Shown in pieces: positions 1 through 9,323 of a stretch of 64,000 bases of DNA (position 1 is its first letter; every line of letters begins with the position of its first letter). Location of the stretch: positions 124,001 to 188,000 of the forward strand of contig NZ_AUEQ01000008.1 of NCBI RefSeq assembly GCF_000426065.1. The letters are read 5' to 3'. Origin of the DNA: Mycobacterium sp. URHD0025 (GTDB lineage: Bacteria; Actinomycetota; Actinomycetes; Mycobacteriales; Mycobacteriaceae). The position numbers and the translations under genes were made by a program. The notes under the pieces are model-generated. The model did no database searches, was not told the DNA's origin, and saw only the letters and a program-made list of their open reading frames with translations.

Positions 1-478
1 TGTGCTCGCGGCCGGCCGCGCCGAACATCCACGGGGCGACGGGGAAAGCGAACTCGTCGATCTCGGCCAGCGCCTTGACGTGCCGGCCCAGCGGGGACTC
101 GCGGTCCTGCGCACCGGCGCCCAGCGAGCCGGGCTGCATCTTCTCGAAGCCCAACGCGATGGTGCAGTCCGCCAGGCCGCCCCGGATCGCCTGCGCGGCG
201 AGGTAGAGCGCGGTCGAGCCGGTCGAACAGTTGTTGTTGACGTTGACGATCGGCAGGCCCGTCATACCGAGCTCGTAGAGCGCGCGCTGACCGGAGGTCG
301 AGTCGCCCGAGCAGTACCCGACGTAACCCTGCTGAACCTGGTCATAGGAGATCCCGGCGTCCTCCAACGCCTTGGTACCCGACTCCCGCGCCATGTCCGG
401 GTAGTCCCAACCCTCGCGCCGTCCGGGTTTCTCGAACTTCGTCATCCCCACACCGACGACGAAAACTTTGTTAGCCAT
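1..478 (-). CDS. SCP-x-type thiolase / lipid-transfer protein, partial (C-terminus off the left edge)
   Basis: This is the N-terminal 159 residues of a thiolase-fold protein of the sterol-carrier-protein-x type, annotated in mycobacteria as lipid-transfer protein or acetyl-CoA acetyltransferase. It starts [15 protein letters not shown]. The nucleophile region [13 protein letters not shown] puts the catalytic Cys at residue 84. Family members cleave 3-ketoacyl-CoA thioesters, and the closest relative I recall, M. tuberculosis Rv1627c, belongs to the cholesterol (KstR) regulon. The ATG at 478 has no strong Shine-Dalgarno sequence. The gene diverges from the reductase at 559, and a KstR-type motif lies between them. 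The exact substrate is not readable from the sequence. Confidence 0.9.
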   Translation of the reverse strand, partial: MANKVFVVGVGMTKFEKPGRREGWDYPDMARESGTKALEDAGISYDQVQQGYVGYCSGDSTSGQRALYELGMTGLPIVNVNNNCSTGSTALYLAAQAIRGGLADCTIALGFEKMQPGSLGAGAQDRESPLGRHVKALAEIDEFAFPVAPWMFGAAGREH

Positions 479-522
479 GTCCAGAAACATACAGATCACG
501 CTTTCCGTGGTGTAGAGATAGT

Positions 523-536
523 TGGAACACGTTCTA
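523..536. promoter_or_regulatory. KstR-type operator motif between divergent genes
   Basis: TGGAACACGTTCTA fits the published mycobacterial KstR consensus TnnAACnnGTTnnA at all eight fixed positions. It lies 45 bases upstream of the thiolase start and 22 bases upstream of the reductase start, so one bound repressor could control both. KstR is the TetR-family repressor of cholesterol catabolism. Binding is inferred from the motif only. Confidence 0.65.
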
Positions 537-558
537 GTTTCCTTGGGAAGGGTGCGCC

Positions 559-1599
559 GTGCTCAAAGTTGTGCAGTGGGCAACCGGTGGGGTCGGAGTG
601 GCCGCGATCAAAGGCGTGCTGGAACACCCCGACTTGGAACTGGTCGGCTGTTGGGTGCATTCGGACGCCAAGAACGGTAGAGACGTCGGCGACATCATCG
701 GCACCGCACCACTCGGTGTCACCGCTACCAACAGCGTGGAGGAGATCCTGGCGCTGGACGCCGACGCGGTGATCTACTCGCCGCTCATCCCCAACCCTGA
801 CGAGGTCGCGGCGCTGCTGCGCTCGGGCAAGAACGTCATCACCCCGGTGGGCTGGCTGTACCCCAGCGAGAAGCAGGCCGCCCCCGTGCGGGCCGCCGCG
901 GTGGAGGGCAACGCCACGCTGCACGGCACCGGCATCGCACCCGGCGGGATCAGCGAGAAGTTCCCGCTGGTGTTCTCCGCGATGGCCACCGGGGTGAACT
1001 TCGTTCGCGCCGAGGAGTTTTCCGACCTCCGCACCTATGACGCACCCGATGTGGTGCGCCACGTCATGGGATTCGGCGGCACTCCCGACACCGCGCTGAG
1101 CGGGCCGATGCAGAAGATGCTCGACGGCGGATTCATCCAGGCCGTCAAGATGGTCGTCGACCAGGTGGGCTTCGAGATCGACCCACGGATCCGGGCCACC
1201 CAGGAGATCGCCGTGGCGACGGCGCCCATCGACTCGCCGATCGGCGTGATCGAACCCGGTCAGGTGGCAGCTCGTAAGTTCCACTGGGAGGCGCTCGCCG
1301 ACGGCGAGCCCGTCGTCCGGGTCACGGTGAACTGGCTGATGGGCGAAGAAAACCTCGATCCCGCATGGACTTTCGGCCCCGCCGGGCAGCGCTACGAGAT
1401 GGAGGTCCGCGGCAACCCGGACTTCACCGTGATCATCAAGGGCTTCCAGTCCGAGGCGGGGGAGGAGGGCCCCGAGTCCGGTGTCGTCGCCACCGCCGCC
1501 CACTGCGTCAACTCTGTGCCCGCGGTGTGCGCTGCCGAACCCGGCGTCGTCGCCTACCCGGATCTGCCGCTGATCACAGGCAAAGCTCGCCGAACCTGA
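559..1599 (+). CDS. Rossmann-fold reductase of the dihydrodipicolinate-reductase-like family
   Basis: A 346-residue protein with an N-terminal NAD(P)-binding fold: [11 protein letters not shown] places the glycine-rich loop at residues 10-13. A longer C-terminal part follows, resembling the dihydrodipicolinate reductase / 2,4-diaminopentanoate dehydrogenase group common in mycobacteria. The substrate is unknown. The GTG start at 559 is preceded by GGGAAGGG. It shares a promoter region and a KstR-type motif with the divergent thiolase, which suggests a role in steroid or side-chain breakdown; that role is inference. Its 3' end runs into a long hairpin shared with the convergent alcohol dehydrogenase gene. 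Confidence 0.8.
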   Translation: MLKVVQWATGGVGVAAIKGVLEHPDLELVGCWVHSDAKNGRDVGDIIGTAPLGVTATNSVEEILALDADAVIYSPLIPNPDEVAALLRSGKNVITPVGWLYPSEKQAAPVRAAAVEGNATLHGTGIAPGGISEKFPLVFSAMATGVNFVRAEEFSDLRTYDAPDVVRHVMGFGGTPDTALSGPMQKMLDGGFIQAVKMVVDQVGFEIDPRIRATQEIAVATAPIDSPIGVIEPGQVAARKFHWEALADGEPVVRVTVNWLMGEENLDPAWTFGPAGQRYEMEVRGNPDFTVIIKGFQSEAGEEGPESGVVATAAHCVNSVPAVCAAEPGVVAYPDLPLITGKARRT

Positions 1600-1650
1600 G
1601 CTCGTGTGCGACCAATCGCCTGGAACTCGCACATATCTTCAGGTTCGGCG
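1588..1650. terminator. Long imperfect hairpin between convergent genes
   Basis: Arms 1588-1611 and 1627-1650 are 24 bases each and match at 19 of 24 positions, including the outer 12 and the inner 7. The loop is 15 bases. The left arm covers the stop codon of the reductase gene and the right arm ends 12 bases before the end of the alcohol dehydrogenase gene. There is no T-run, so it fits the U-less bidirectional terminators described in mycobacteria; termination is inferred. Confidence 0.6.
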
Positions 1651-1661
1651 TACTGAGAACC

Positions 1662-2717
1662 TCAGGGCCGCACCAGGATCCGGATCGGATTGCCTTCCTG
1701 GCGTTCCAGCTTGTCGATACCCGACGCGATGTCCTCCAATGACACGATCTCACTGATCGAACGCGACAGATCCAGCCGGCCCAAGGACACCAGCGTGGCG
1801 AGCGTCGAGATGTCGACGTTCTGATACCCCAGATGTCCGAGTACCTGTTTCTGCGTCAGCCCGAACATCGACGTCGGGCCGATCGTGGGTTCCTGGGCGC
1901 TCATCCCGACCGCGACCAGCCGGCCCCCGACCGTCAACTGGCCCAGCGCCTGCTCGAACGTCGACTTGAGCCCCACCGCGTCGAACGCCACATCGAGCCC
2001 ACGGCCACCGGTGACGTCGGCGATCTTCTCGCCCAGCTGCTCGTCACCGGCATCGAACGCGTAATCGGCGCCGAGTTCCAAGGCACGCTCCAGCACTTCG
2101 GGCTTGACGTCGACGGCCACCACCGGCACCGCGCCGACCAACCGGGCCAGCTGCGCGATATGGGTGCCCACGCCGCCCAGGCCCCATACCCCGACGGACT
2201 CGCCGATGCCGACCTTGCCCGTGCGCACCACCGCGCCGTACGGCGTCGACACCGCATCGGCGAGGATCGCCGCCTGCTCCAGCGGCACGTTGTCCGGAAC
2301 CCGCGTGAGCCCGACCGCCTGAGCCAGCGTGTATTCGGCCCACGCCCCGTCATAAGCGAAGGCCATCAACCGGATTCGCATGCAGTTGCCGATATCGCCG
2401 CGCCGGCAGTTGGGACATTCCATACAGGGCCTGCCCGCCGCGACGATGACGCGGTCACCCTCAGCCCAACCGGTGACACCCGGGCCGAGCGCGGCGATGG
2501 TGCCGGACGCCTCATGTCCTTGCGTGACCACCGGCGCCTGCGCCGGGAAGGTGCCGTTGATCAGGCTGAGGTCCGAATGGCAGATGCCGCAGAACGCCAC
2601 CTTGACCAGCACCTCGCCCGGTCCGGGTTGCGGGATCGGAACATCCTCCACCACAACTCTTTTGGTGTCGGCGTAGAAACGTTCCGCCCGCATGGTCGGC
2701 CCGAGATCGGATGTCAT
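1662..2717 (-). CDS. Zinc-dependent medium-chain alcohol dehydrogenase
   Basis: A 351-residue medium-chain dehydrogenase. Counting from the ATG at 2717, the catalytic zinc ligands are Cys43 (CGICHSDL) and His68-Glu69 (GHEASG). The structural zinc loop has Cys98, 101, 104 and 112, and GLGGVG is the NAD-binding turn. The family oxidises alcohols or reduces aldehydes with NAD(P). A longer reading from 2783 exists, but AGAAGGGGA just upstream of 2717 supports the shorter start. It converges with the gene at 559. The ADHP-like zinc motifs make the family certain, but not the substrate. Confidence 0.9.
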   Translation of the reverse strand: MTSDLGPTMRAERFYADTKRVVVEDVPIPQPGPGEVLVKVAFCGICHSDLSLINGTFPAQAPVVTQGHEASGTIAALGPGVTGWAEGDRVIVAAGRPCMECPNCRRGDIGNCMRIRLMAFAYDGAWAEYTLAQAVGLTRVPDNVPLEQAAILADAVSTPYGAVVRTGKVGIGESVGVWGLGGVGTHIAQLARLVGAVPVVAVDVKPEVLERALELGADYAFDAGDEQLGEKIADVTGGRGLDVAFDAVGLKSTFEQALGQLTVGGRLVAVGMSAQEPTIGPTSMFGLTQKQVLGHLGYQNVDISTLATLVSLGRLDLSRSISEIVSLEDIASGIDKLERQEGNPIRILVRP

Positions 2718-2888
2718 GGCGTCCCCTTCTCTCACCCGGCTACTCTCCGAATCATGGCACTTCATCGGGTGGCCCGAGGCCATGTGCCGATTGTTGGTTC
2801 TGCCGCCGGTGCCGGACGGTTCTGCGAATTACGCGGCCTCACGACACGCTGAGCTGCCGCTTGAGGTGCCCTGGCACACTCGACGTTC

Positions 2889-3746
2889 GTGACTTCCAAA
2901 CGTGCATTGGTGCTCGCCGGTGGCGGTATCGCGGGCATCGCCTGGGAAACCGGCATCCTGCAGGGCATCGCCGACGAATCGCCCGAAACCGCGGATGCGT
3001 TGCTTGCCTCGGATGTGTTGGTGGGCACGTCGGCGGGTTCGACGGTGTCCGCCCAGCTCGGCAGCGGGCTCCGGCTCGAGGAGCTTTTCGAGCGCCAGGT
3101 GGGTGCCGCATCACCCGAGCTCGACCCCGGGGTGAGTATCGACAGCGTCACGGACCTGTTCGTCGAGGCCATGCTCGCCCCTGGCACCACCAAGGCGCAG
3201 AAGCTGCGGCAGATCGGTGCCGTGGCGCTCGACACCGCCACCATCGACCCGGCACGCCGACGCAAGGTGATCGAGCAGCGCCTGCCCTCGCATGACTGGC
3301 CCGACCGCGACCTGCGCATCTCGGCCGTCGACATCGACACCGGAGAACTGGTGACGCTGGACCGGAACTCCGGGGTATCGCTGGTCGACGCGGTGGCCGC
3401 CAGTTGTGCGGTGCCCGCGGTGTGGCCTGTGGTGACGATCGGGGGCCGCCGGTTCATGGACGGCGGCATCGGCAGCGCGGTCAACATGGCACTGGCGGCC
3501 GACTGCGACACCGCCGTGGCGCTGGTACCGCAAGGACGCTCGACGCCATCGCCGTTCGGTGGTGGCGCGGCGGAGGAGGTCGACGGCTTCGACGGACGCT
3601 CGTTCGGGATCTTCGCCGACGACGATGCGCTCGCCGCGTTCGGCAAGAACCCGCTGGACCCGGCATGCCGGATACCGTCGGCTCAGGCCGGCCGCGCCCA
3701 GGGGCGACGGGTGGCGGCTGAGGTCGCGCAGTTCCTCAACGGCTGA
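2889..3746 (+). CDS. Patatin-like phospholipase family protein (Rv1062-like)
   Basis: A 285-residue patatin-fold hydrolase. The oxyanion-hole glycines (LAGGGIAG) are at residues 11-13, the nucleophile elbow GTSAG has Ser48, and the catalytic Asp191 lies in MDGG. All parts of the Ser-Asp dyad are present, so an active acyl hydrolase on phospholipids or other lipid esters is likely. The length equals that recalled for M. tuberculosis Rv1062, and its neighbour matches Rv1063c. The start is GTG at 2889. No signal peptide is evident. The 3' end is followed by a 23-base-arm hairpin. Confidence 0.85.
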   Translation: MTSKRALVLAGGGIAGIAWETGILQGIADESPETADALLASDVLVGTSAGSTVSAQLGSGLRLEELFERQVGAASPELDPGVSIDSVTDLFVEAMLAPGTTKAQKLRQIGAVALDTATIDPARRRKVIEQRLPSHDWPDRDLRISAVDIDTGELVTLDRNSGVSLVDAVAASCAVPAVWPVVTIGGRRFMDGGIGSAVNMALAADCDTAVALVPQGRSTPSPFGGGAAEEVDGFDGRSFGIFADDDALAAFGKNPLDPACRIPSAQAGRAQGRRVAAEVAQFLNG

Positions 3747-3752
3747 CGCACC

Positions 3753-3815
3753 CGGCGAAACGGCATTCCAGCAGGAAAAGTACGAGAAGCCGCCTGCTGG
3801 AATGCCGTTTCGGCG
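3753..3815. terminator. Near-perfect long hairpin between convergent patatin genes
   Basis: Arms 3753-3775 and 3793-3815 pair at 22 of 23 positions around a 17-base loop. The hairpin sits between the 3' ends of two convergent genes (3746 and 3827) and has no T-run. A bidirectional terminator role is inferred. Confidence 0.7.
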
Positions 3816-3826
3816 AAGTGCGGCGG

Positions 3827-4813
3827 TCAGCCGTCGAGCGCACGGGCGGCCAGCTCCCGCCCCACCTCGATGACCTCGGCGGCGCGATGGAACTCCAGGC
3901 TCCGGCAGGCCGTGCGGGATACCTCGATCAGCAGATCGGGCGGGTAGGCGGCGAGCGTGTGCCGGGCCAGCGCGGCCTGGGCGATGTCGATGGTGCGGTT
4001 CATCACCTCGAAGCTGCCCAGCTTCGGCACCTCGGCCGGCTCGGGCACCTCGGGCACATCTGCGTCGTCGGCCGAGTCGTCAGGATCGAGGGTGTCCTCG
4101 GGCGGAATCGACGCGCCGAACCGGCTCAGTACGGCCCTGGCCGTGGGCCGATCCAACATCGACCGCACCGACGCCGTGTCCAGCACGGCCGAGGTGCTGC
4201 GCATCATGCGGTTGAGCCATTCCGTGGTGGGGCGTCGTTCCGGGTCCTCGGGTGTGGGCGCGGTGCCCGGGTCGCCGCCGGACAGGCTGACCGCGATGGT
4301 GAGATCAGCGTTGACCGCGGCGATCGGGGCCATGGGCAGTGGGTCGAGGATGCCGCCATCGCCGAGCAGCCGGCCGTTGAGCACATGCGGCGCGATGACC
4401 CCGGGGATGGCGATCGACGCGCGGATGGCAGAGTCCAGCGGCCCGCGTTGCAGCCACACCGATTTGCCGGCGATCAGATCGGTCGCCACAGCCGTGTAGG
4501 GGATGGGCAGGTCTTCGATCGTGGCGTCGCCGATGATGTCGCGGACCGCGTCGAGAATCTTCTCGGCGCGCAGGATCCCCGCAGCGGTGATCGACGGATC
4601 CAGCAGCCGCAGGACTGCCCGCTGGGTCAACGTCCGGGCCCAGTCGGCGAAATCGTCGAGCTTGCCCGCCGCGTGCAGCCCGCCGACCAGGGCACCCATC
4701 GATGACCCGGAAACGCCGACAACTTCGTAACCGCGATCGTGCAGCTCGTTGATCACCCCGATGTGCGCGTAGCCGCGAGCCCCGCCACTACCGAGGGCCA
4801 GAGCAACACGCAT
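3827..4813 (-). CDS. Patatin-like phospholipase family protein (Rv1063c-like)
   Basis: The second patatin-fold hydrolase, not closely similar to its convergent neighbour. From the ATG at 4813 it reads MRVALALGSGGARGYAHIG. The glycine-rich oxyanion loop is at residues 8-14, the nucleophile elbow GSSMG has Ser38, and a DGG motif supplies the catalytic Asp. It belongs to the RssA/NTE-like bacterial group of cytoplasmic lipid esterases. A GTG at 4831 gives six more residues, but the conserved family start is the ATG. An acidic stretch (residues about 240-265, EDTLDPDDSADDADVPEVPE) separates the hydrolase core from the C-terminal helix region. Confidence 0.85.
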   Translation of the reverse strand: MRVALALGSGGARGYAHIGVINELHDRGYEVVGVSGSSMGALVGGLHAAGKLDDFADWARTLTQRAVLRLLDPSITAAGILRAEKILDAVRDIIGDATIEDLPIPYTAVATDLIAGKSVWLQRGPLDSAIRASIAIPGVIAPHVLNGRLLGDGGILDPLPMAPIAAVNADLTIAVSLSGGDPGTAPTPEDPERRPTTEWLNRMMRSTSAVLDTASVRSMLDRPTARAVLSRFGASIPPEDTLDPDDSADDADVPEVPEPAEVPKLGSFEVMNRTIDIAQAALARHTLAAYPPDLLIEVSRTACRSLEFHRAAEVIEVGRELAARALDG

Positions 4814-4879
4814 GCCTCCATTGTGGTGCACCTGAAGGACTGGTGATTCCCGACGTCCGTGAGATGCCTGCCGAGCGGC

Positions 4880-6529
4880 TCACCGCCCTGGCGAACCGAC
4901 GTCGTCGCCGGTGGTGCCGAGATACCGGCCCTGCCGCTCCACGTCCTGCCACCAGGGCCAACGCAGCGCGGCCCGGTGCAGATCGTCCCGCAGACCGGCG
5001 TAACGGACCTCGACACCGTGCATCCCCGTCTCGAGATCCCGCAAACCGTCCAGGATCGTCGAGCTCAGCCAGGGCAGCCGGGACAGGTCGAGGACTACGG
5101 CGTCCGGCTGCGGATCGCAGGCGGCGACCAGCGCGGCGACCGCGTCGATGTTGGCCCGAAGGTTGGCGGTGTACAGACCGAGTTCGAAGCGCAGCACCAG
5201 CGGGTGAGCGTTGACCTGGACGACGTGAGCGCGGTTGGCCTCTCTCAGCACGAAATACAAGGTGAGCAACACCCCCGCTGCGACGGCGGGCAGCAGGCCG
5301 ACCGTCAGACCGAACACCCCGACGATCGCCGCGAGACTGAATTCCAGTTTGTCGAACCGGTACAACCGCTGCAGGGCACCGATATCGATCAGGCCGAGCA
5401 CCGCGACCAACACCATCGCGCCGAGCGTGGCCTGCGGCAGCTTCGAGAGCACCGGTGCCAGCAACACCGCGACCAGCACGGCCAGCGCCGCGGTGACCAG
5501 ACCGCAGACCTGCGTCCTGGCTCCGGTCCGCAGATTCATCCCGGTCTGAGAGAACCCGCCGGCCGGCGGCAATGTGTGGAAGAACGAACTCACCAGCGCG
5601 GCAACGCCATTGGCGGACAACTCGCGGTCGGCATCGATCTGAGGTTCCTCGGGCCGGCGAACGCTGCGTGCGACTGCGACCGTTTCCAGGAACGCCATCA
5701 TCGCGATAGCCAGCGCGCCCGGGATGAGTTGTCCGACATGGTCGAGGGCGGGCAGTGCCGGCAGCGGAATTCCCTGCGGAACCTCGGGGATCAATGCCAC
5801 GCCCATCGAAGGCAACCCGCCGAACGCGGCGAGCACGATGCCGAGCACGACCACCACCAGCGGGCCCGGCACCAGCGGCGCAAACTTCCCGATCAGTAGG
5901 AGAAGCGTGATCGTGACGATCGACAGCAGCACGGTGGGGATGTTCAGCTGGCCGATGTGGCGCAGCACGGACCACAGAATGTGGAAGAACCCGGTGGCAT
6001 GCGGATCATCCTCCACACCAAAGAGTTTGGGTAGCTGGGACGCGGCGACTGTCACCCCGACCCCCACCTTGAGGCCGAGCAGGGTGGCCTCGTTGATGTT
6101 CTCGATGATCGCTCCGAGACGCAGCAGCCGCGCCGCCAGGAGGAATGCCCCGACCAGCATGGTCAACGTGATCAGATGTGCCTGCGCGTCGGGAGATCCG
6201 GCGGCGATGCCCGCGCCGACCATTGTCGACGCGCTGAGTGTGGCGATCGTCGACGTGGTGGTGACGCTGGTGGTGCGGGAGCCACCGATGAACGCGTACA
6301 CCACCAGCGGCAGCATGCACGTGTACAGGCCGAATTGGACCGGCATGTGCGCCACCGTCGCGTACGCCATGGCCTGGGGAATGATCACGGCACCGGCCGC
6401 GAGACCGGCGACCACGTCCGCGCGAAGCCACTGCCGCTGATACGGAACGATTCCCGGCACGCGCACATTCGCAGTATCGCCCACGACAGACCCATTCGTG
6501 GGAGGGTTGATATGTGGGCGCACCAACAT
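4880..6529 (-). CDS. SulP family anion transporter with STAS domain
   Basis: A polytopic membrane protein of up to 549 residues. Its N-terminal region (VVAGLAAGAVIIPQAMAYA) is the SulP signature for sulfate/bicarbonate-type anion transport. About 10-12 hydrophobic segments follow, then a C-terminal STAS domain from roughly residue 430. The start is uncertain: the ATG at 6529 overlaps the divergent SulP gene by 16 bases, while a GTG at 6484 would leave a gap. Neither has a good Shine-Dalgarno sequence. M. tuberculosis has no SulP gene at this place (between Rv1063c and lpqV), as far as I recall. Confidence 0.85.
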   Translation of the reverse strand: MLVRPHINPPTNGSVVGDTANVRVPGIVPYQRQWLRADVVAGLAAGAVIIPQAMAYATVAHMPVQFGLYTCMLPLVVYAFIGGSRTTSVTTTSTIATLSASTMVGAGIAAGSPDAQAHLITLTMLVGAFLLAARLLRLGAIIENINEATLLGLKVGVGVTVAASQLPKLFGVEDDPHATGFFHILWSVLRHIGQLNIPTVLLSIVTITLLLLIGKFAPLVPGPLVVVVLGIVLAAFGGLPSMGVALIPEVPQGIPLPALPALDHVGQLIPGALAIAMMAFLETVAVARSVRRPEEPQIDADRELSANGVAALVSSFFHTLPPAGGFSQTGMNLRTGARTQVCGLVTAALAVLVAVLLAPVLSKLPQATLGAMVLVAVLGLIDIGALQRLYRFDKLEFSLAAIVGVFGLTVGLLPAVAAGVLLTLYFVLREANRAHVVQVNAHPLVLRFELGLYTANLRANIDAVAALVAACDPQPDAVVLDLSRLPWLSSTILDGLRDLETGMHGVEVRYAGLRDDLHRAALRWPWWQDVERQGRYLGTTGDDVGSPGR

Positions 6530-8223
6530 TCGCGCGGAAACTGGGCCGTCCCAAGCCTCGAGATGTGATTGCCGGGCTGGTGACGGGGTTGTTCTCCATT
6601 CCCGAGGGAATGGCCTATGCCAGCATCGGCGGGTTCAACCCTGTGGCCGGTATCTACGCCGGCATCGTGCCCGGCATCGTCGGATCACTGTTCGCCCGCA
6701 CGGTGCTGATGGTGACCACGCTGACGAGCGCGATCGCACTGACATCGCGCAGCGTGCTCAAGGAGGCCGGGCTGGATCCGGCCGATCCGGCCAACGTCGC
6801 CGCACTGGCGATCGTGGTCGGTGTCGTGATGCTGCTGTTCGGTCTGCTGCGGTTCGGCTCGATCATGAACTTCGTCTCCAACGCCGTGATGACGGGGTTC
6901 TCCACCGGCATCGCCCTGCAGATCGTCGCCGGCGTGCTCGGTGACGCCACGGGCTATAAACCGCAGAGTGGCAACACCATTGGCAAATTTATCGACTCAC
7001 TTGCGCACATCGGTCTGTGGTCCGGCACTGCGGTGGCGGTAGCTTTGGGCACCGTCGCCGTGTGGGCGGTGTTCCACTTCATCAAACCGCTGGAATCCTT
7101 CGCAACGTTGATCGCGCTGGTGGTTGTCACGGCTGTTGTCGCGGTGGCAAAGGTGGACGTCGAAACCGTCGGTGACATCGCGTCGATCGCGAATGCGCTT
7201 CCACCGGTGACGGTTCCGAACTTCGCCGCCATACCCGAACTGCTCGTCGGCGGCGTGGCGGTGGCACTCGTCGCACTGGCGCAGGCCGCCGGAATCTCGG
7301 CTGCCGTGCCCAATCCCGACGGCAGCCGCACCAACATGAACGGCGATTTCCTGGCCCAGGGCGCGGCCAACGTCGCGGGCGGACTGTTCGGTGCGCTGCC
7401 GGCCGGCGGTTCACTGTCGCGCACCGGGGTGTCGACCTCGGCGGGTGCCCAGACCCGGTGGTCGGGCATCTTCGCCGGCATCTGGCTCGCGCTGCTGGTG
7501 CTGGTGGCCGGGTCGGCCGCGGAGATCATCCCGATGCCGGTGATCGGCGGGCTGATTCTCGTGATCGGTGCCGAGCTCGTGGTCGGCCGGCTGCCCGACA
7601 TCAAGCTGGTGCTGCGAGTCGCCCCGCTGTCGGCGGTGGCGATGCTGGTGACCTTCGCGGCCACCACGCAGCTGCCGCTGCACACCGCGATCCTCATCGG
7701 CGTGATCACCTCACTGGTGCTCTACTGCGCCAAGGCGGCCAAGGCCGCGCAGTTGGTGGCTCTGACACCGACCGGAGACGGTGATTGGAAGGAATCCCCG
7801 GTTCCCGAAAAGTGCGCCAGCAACGACGTGACCGTGCTGCATTACGCCGGGGTCGGGCTGTTCGCCGAGGTCGCCCGCATCGACGAGGACTGGCCACGCG
7901 CCGATGGCACCTCCAATGCCGTCGTGGTGCTCAGCCTGCGGGCGCTCCCCGATGTGCCGTCGTCGGTGACGATCAAGGCGCTGCGCCGCTGGGCCGGCCA
8001 GCTGAACGCCAACAACGGACGGCTGATCATCGCCGGCGTCGAACCCGGGACCGCGGAGGTGCTGCGGCGCGGTGGTCTCGATGACCTGTTGGGCGACGAC
8101 GGCATCGAGCCGGCCACCGACCGGATATTCGGCGCACTCGACATCGCCGTCGAGCGGGGACGCGCCTGGGTGGCCGCCCAGCGCGGCGGATCCGGGGATT
8201 CGCCGCAACGTGATTCGAACTAG
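6514..8223 (+). CDS. SulP family anion transporter with STAS domain (divergent partner)
   Basis: A 569-residue SulP transporter. The conserved start region (DVIAGLVTGLFSIPEGMAYA) is followed by about 10-12 transmembrane segments and a C-terminal STAS domain after residue 430. It differs strongly from the SulP encoded divergently at 4880-6529, so the pair is not a recent duplication. The GTG start at 6514 has a good Shine-Dalgarno sequence (GGAGGG at 6501-6506). Sulfate, bicarbonate or dicarboxylate are possible substrates. Its stop codon shares a CTAG with the stop of the convergent lpqV gene. Confidence 0.88.
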   Translation: MGAPTFARKLGRPKPRDVIAGLVTGLFSIPEGMAYASIGGFNPVAGIYAGIVPGIVGSLFARTVLMVTTLTSAIALTSRSVLKEAGLDPADPANVAALAIVVGVVMLLFGLLRFGSIMNFVSNAVMTGFSTGIALQIVAGVLGDATGYKPQSGNTIGKFIDSLAHIGLWSGTAVAVALGTVAVWAVFHFIKPLESFATLIALVVVTAVVAVAKVDVETVGDIASIANALPPVTVPNFAAIPELLVGGVAVALVALAQAAGISAAVPNPDGSRTNMNGDFLAQGAANVAGGLFGALPAGGSLSRTGVSTSAGAQTRWSGIFAGIWLALLVLVAGSAAEIIPMPVIGGLILVIGAELVVGRLPDIKLVLRVAPLSAVAMLVTFAATTQLPLHTAILIGVITSLVLYCAKAAKAAQLVALTPTGDGDWKESPVPEKCASNDVTVLHYAGVGLFAEVARIDEDWPRADGTSNAVVVLSLRALPDVPSSVTIKALRRWAGQLNANNGRLIIAGVEPGTAEVLRRGGLDDLLGDDGIEPATDRIFGALDIAVERGRAWVAAQRGGSGDSPQRDSN

Positions 8224-8678
8224 CTGCAGAGCTCGTCGGCCGCTGCCCGCGCCGCGACGATGACGGCAGCCTGACGCGCCGGCTCGAGCTGGGCCCACGC
8301 CACGTTGTAGGTGCCCGGCCCGGGCGCCGCATCGGGTGCCTGCACGCTCGCCAGGTACGGCTCGATCTGCGTCTTGAGATCACCGCCCTTGGTCTCCATC
8401 CAGGTCTTCGCGGCGTGACAGGCCTGGAAATACTCCTCTTCGGTGGACTGCGCGTCGGCGCCGACGGCGGTCGTGACGCCGGCCGGGGATGTCGCGACCT
8501 CACCGGGCTTGACCGTCGGAGTGGCCGACTCGGTGGTCGCGGTCGTCTGCGGGGGAGGTGCCGTGGATGCCCCGGACTGCTCCTTGCCGGCCTCCGTCGA
8601 GCATCCGATCAGCAGGCCCAGCCCGGCGGCGGTGACGGCTCCGGCGGTCAGGCGTGTGGTCCACGTGTAACTGCGCAT
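8220..8678 (-). CDS. lpqV: Lipoprotein LpqV
   Basis: A 152-residue secreted lipoprotein. It has a basic N-terminus, a hydrophobic core and the lipobox LLIGCS with the lipidated Cys near residue 26, then a Thr/Pro/Ala-rich linker and a conserved C-terminal domain with paired Cys residues (QACHAAKTW and DELCS). It matches M. tuberculosis Rv1064c (lpqV) in architecture and in position between the patatin genes and the Rv1065-like cupin. Its function is unknown. It is anchored on the outer face of the plasma membrane. It overlaps the convergent SulP gene by four bases. Confidence 0.85.
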   Translation of the reverse strand: MRSYTWTTRLTAGAVTAAGLGLLIGCSTEAGKEQSGASTAPPPQTTATTESATPTVKPGEVATSPAGVTTAVGADAQSTEEEYFQACHAAKTWMETKGGDLKTQIEPYLASVQAPDAAPGPGTYNVAWAQLEPARQAAVIVAARAAADELCS

Positions 8679-8796
8679 GCAGCCAATCTATGCAACACTG
8701 GCGGCCGTGACGGAAGGGACCGGATTCCAGGAGTGTTGTCGGGCTCGCTAGCGCGCTCGTCTGCCCTGATCCGCCGTCATTCTTGGAGCTTCACTG

Positions 8797-9318
8797 ATGC
8801 TGTCCACGCTTGCGCCCGTTCCTGCCGTCTCCGCGCCCACCCGGCTGCGACTGCCCGATCTACTGCACACCACCGACCGCGCCGCTGACGACGTGTTGTC
8901 CGGCCGCTATGACCGCTTACTGCGGGGCCTGCCCAAAGACGACCGCTGGTACACCCGGTTGTCCGGCGACGACGAAGTCGAGGTCTGGCTGATCAGCTGG
9001 GTGCCCGACAAGTCGACCGAACTGCACGACCACGGCGGCTCGCTGGGCGCCTTGACCGTGGTGTCCGGCTCGCTGCGCGAAACTCGTTGGGACGGTGAGC
9101 TGTTGCGTCAACGACGGCTCACGGCGGGCGATCAGGCGGCGTTTCCCCTGGGCTGGGTACACGATGTGGTCCACGCACCCGGACCGGTGACGGTGTCAGG
9201 GCCGACGCTGAGCGTGCACGCCTACTCACCGCCGCTGACCGCGATGTCCTACTACGAGGTGACACCGCAGAACACGTTGCGGCGCAACCGCACCGAACTC
9301 ACCGACGCACCGGAGTGA
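8797..9318 (+). CDS. Cysteine-dioxygenase-like cupin protein (Rv1065-like)
   Basis: A 173-residue cupin of the cysteine dioxygenase family. The metal ligands are His77 and His79 in LHDHGG and a third His in GWVHDVVH (His122 or 126). The family oxidises thiols such as cysteine with non-haem iron and oxygen, but the mycobacterial members are not well characterised. The ATG at 8797 is preceded by TTGGAG. It is followed without a gap by a rhodanese-domain gene, which fits a shared sulfur-oxidation role (inference). The location matches Rv1065 in M. tuberculosis. Confidence 0.82.
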   Translation: MLSTLAPVPAVSAPTRLRLPDLLHTTDRAADDVLSGRYDRLLRGLPKDDRWYTRLSGDDEVEVWLISWVPDKSTELHDHGGSLGALTVVSGSLRETRWDGELLRQRRLTAGDQAAFPLGWVHDVVHAPGPVTVSGPTLSVHAYSPPLTAMSYYEVTPQNTLRRNRTELTDAPE

Positions 9319-9323
9319 CACCG

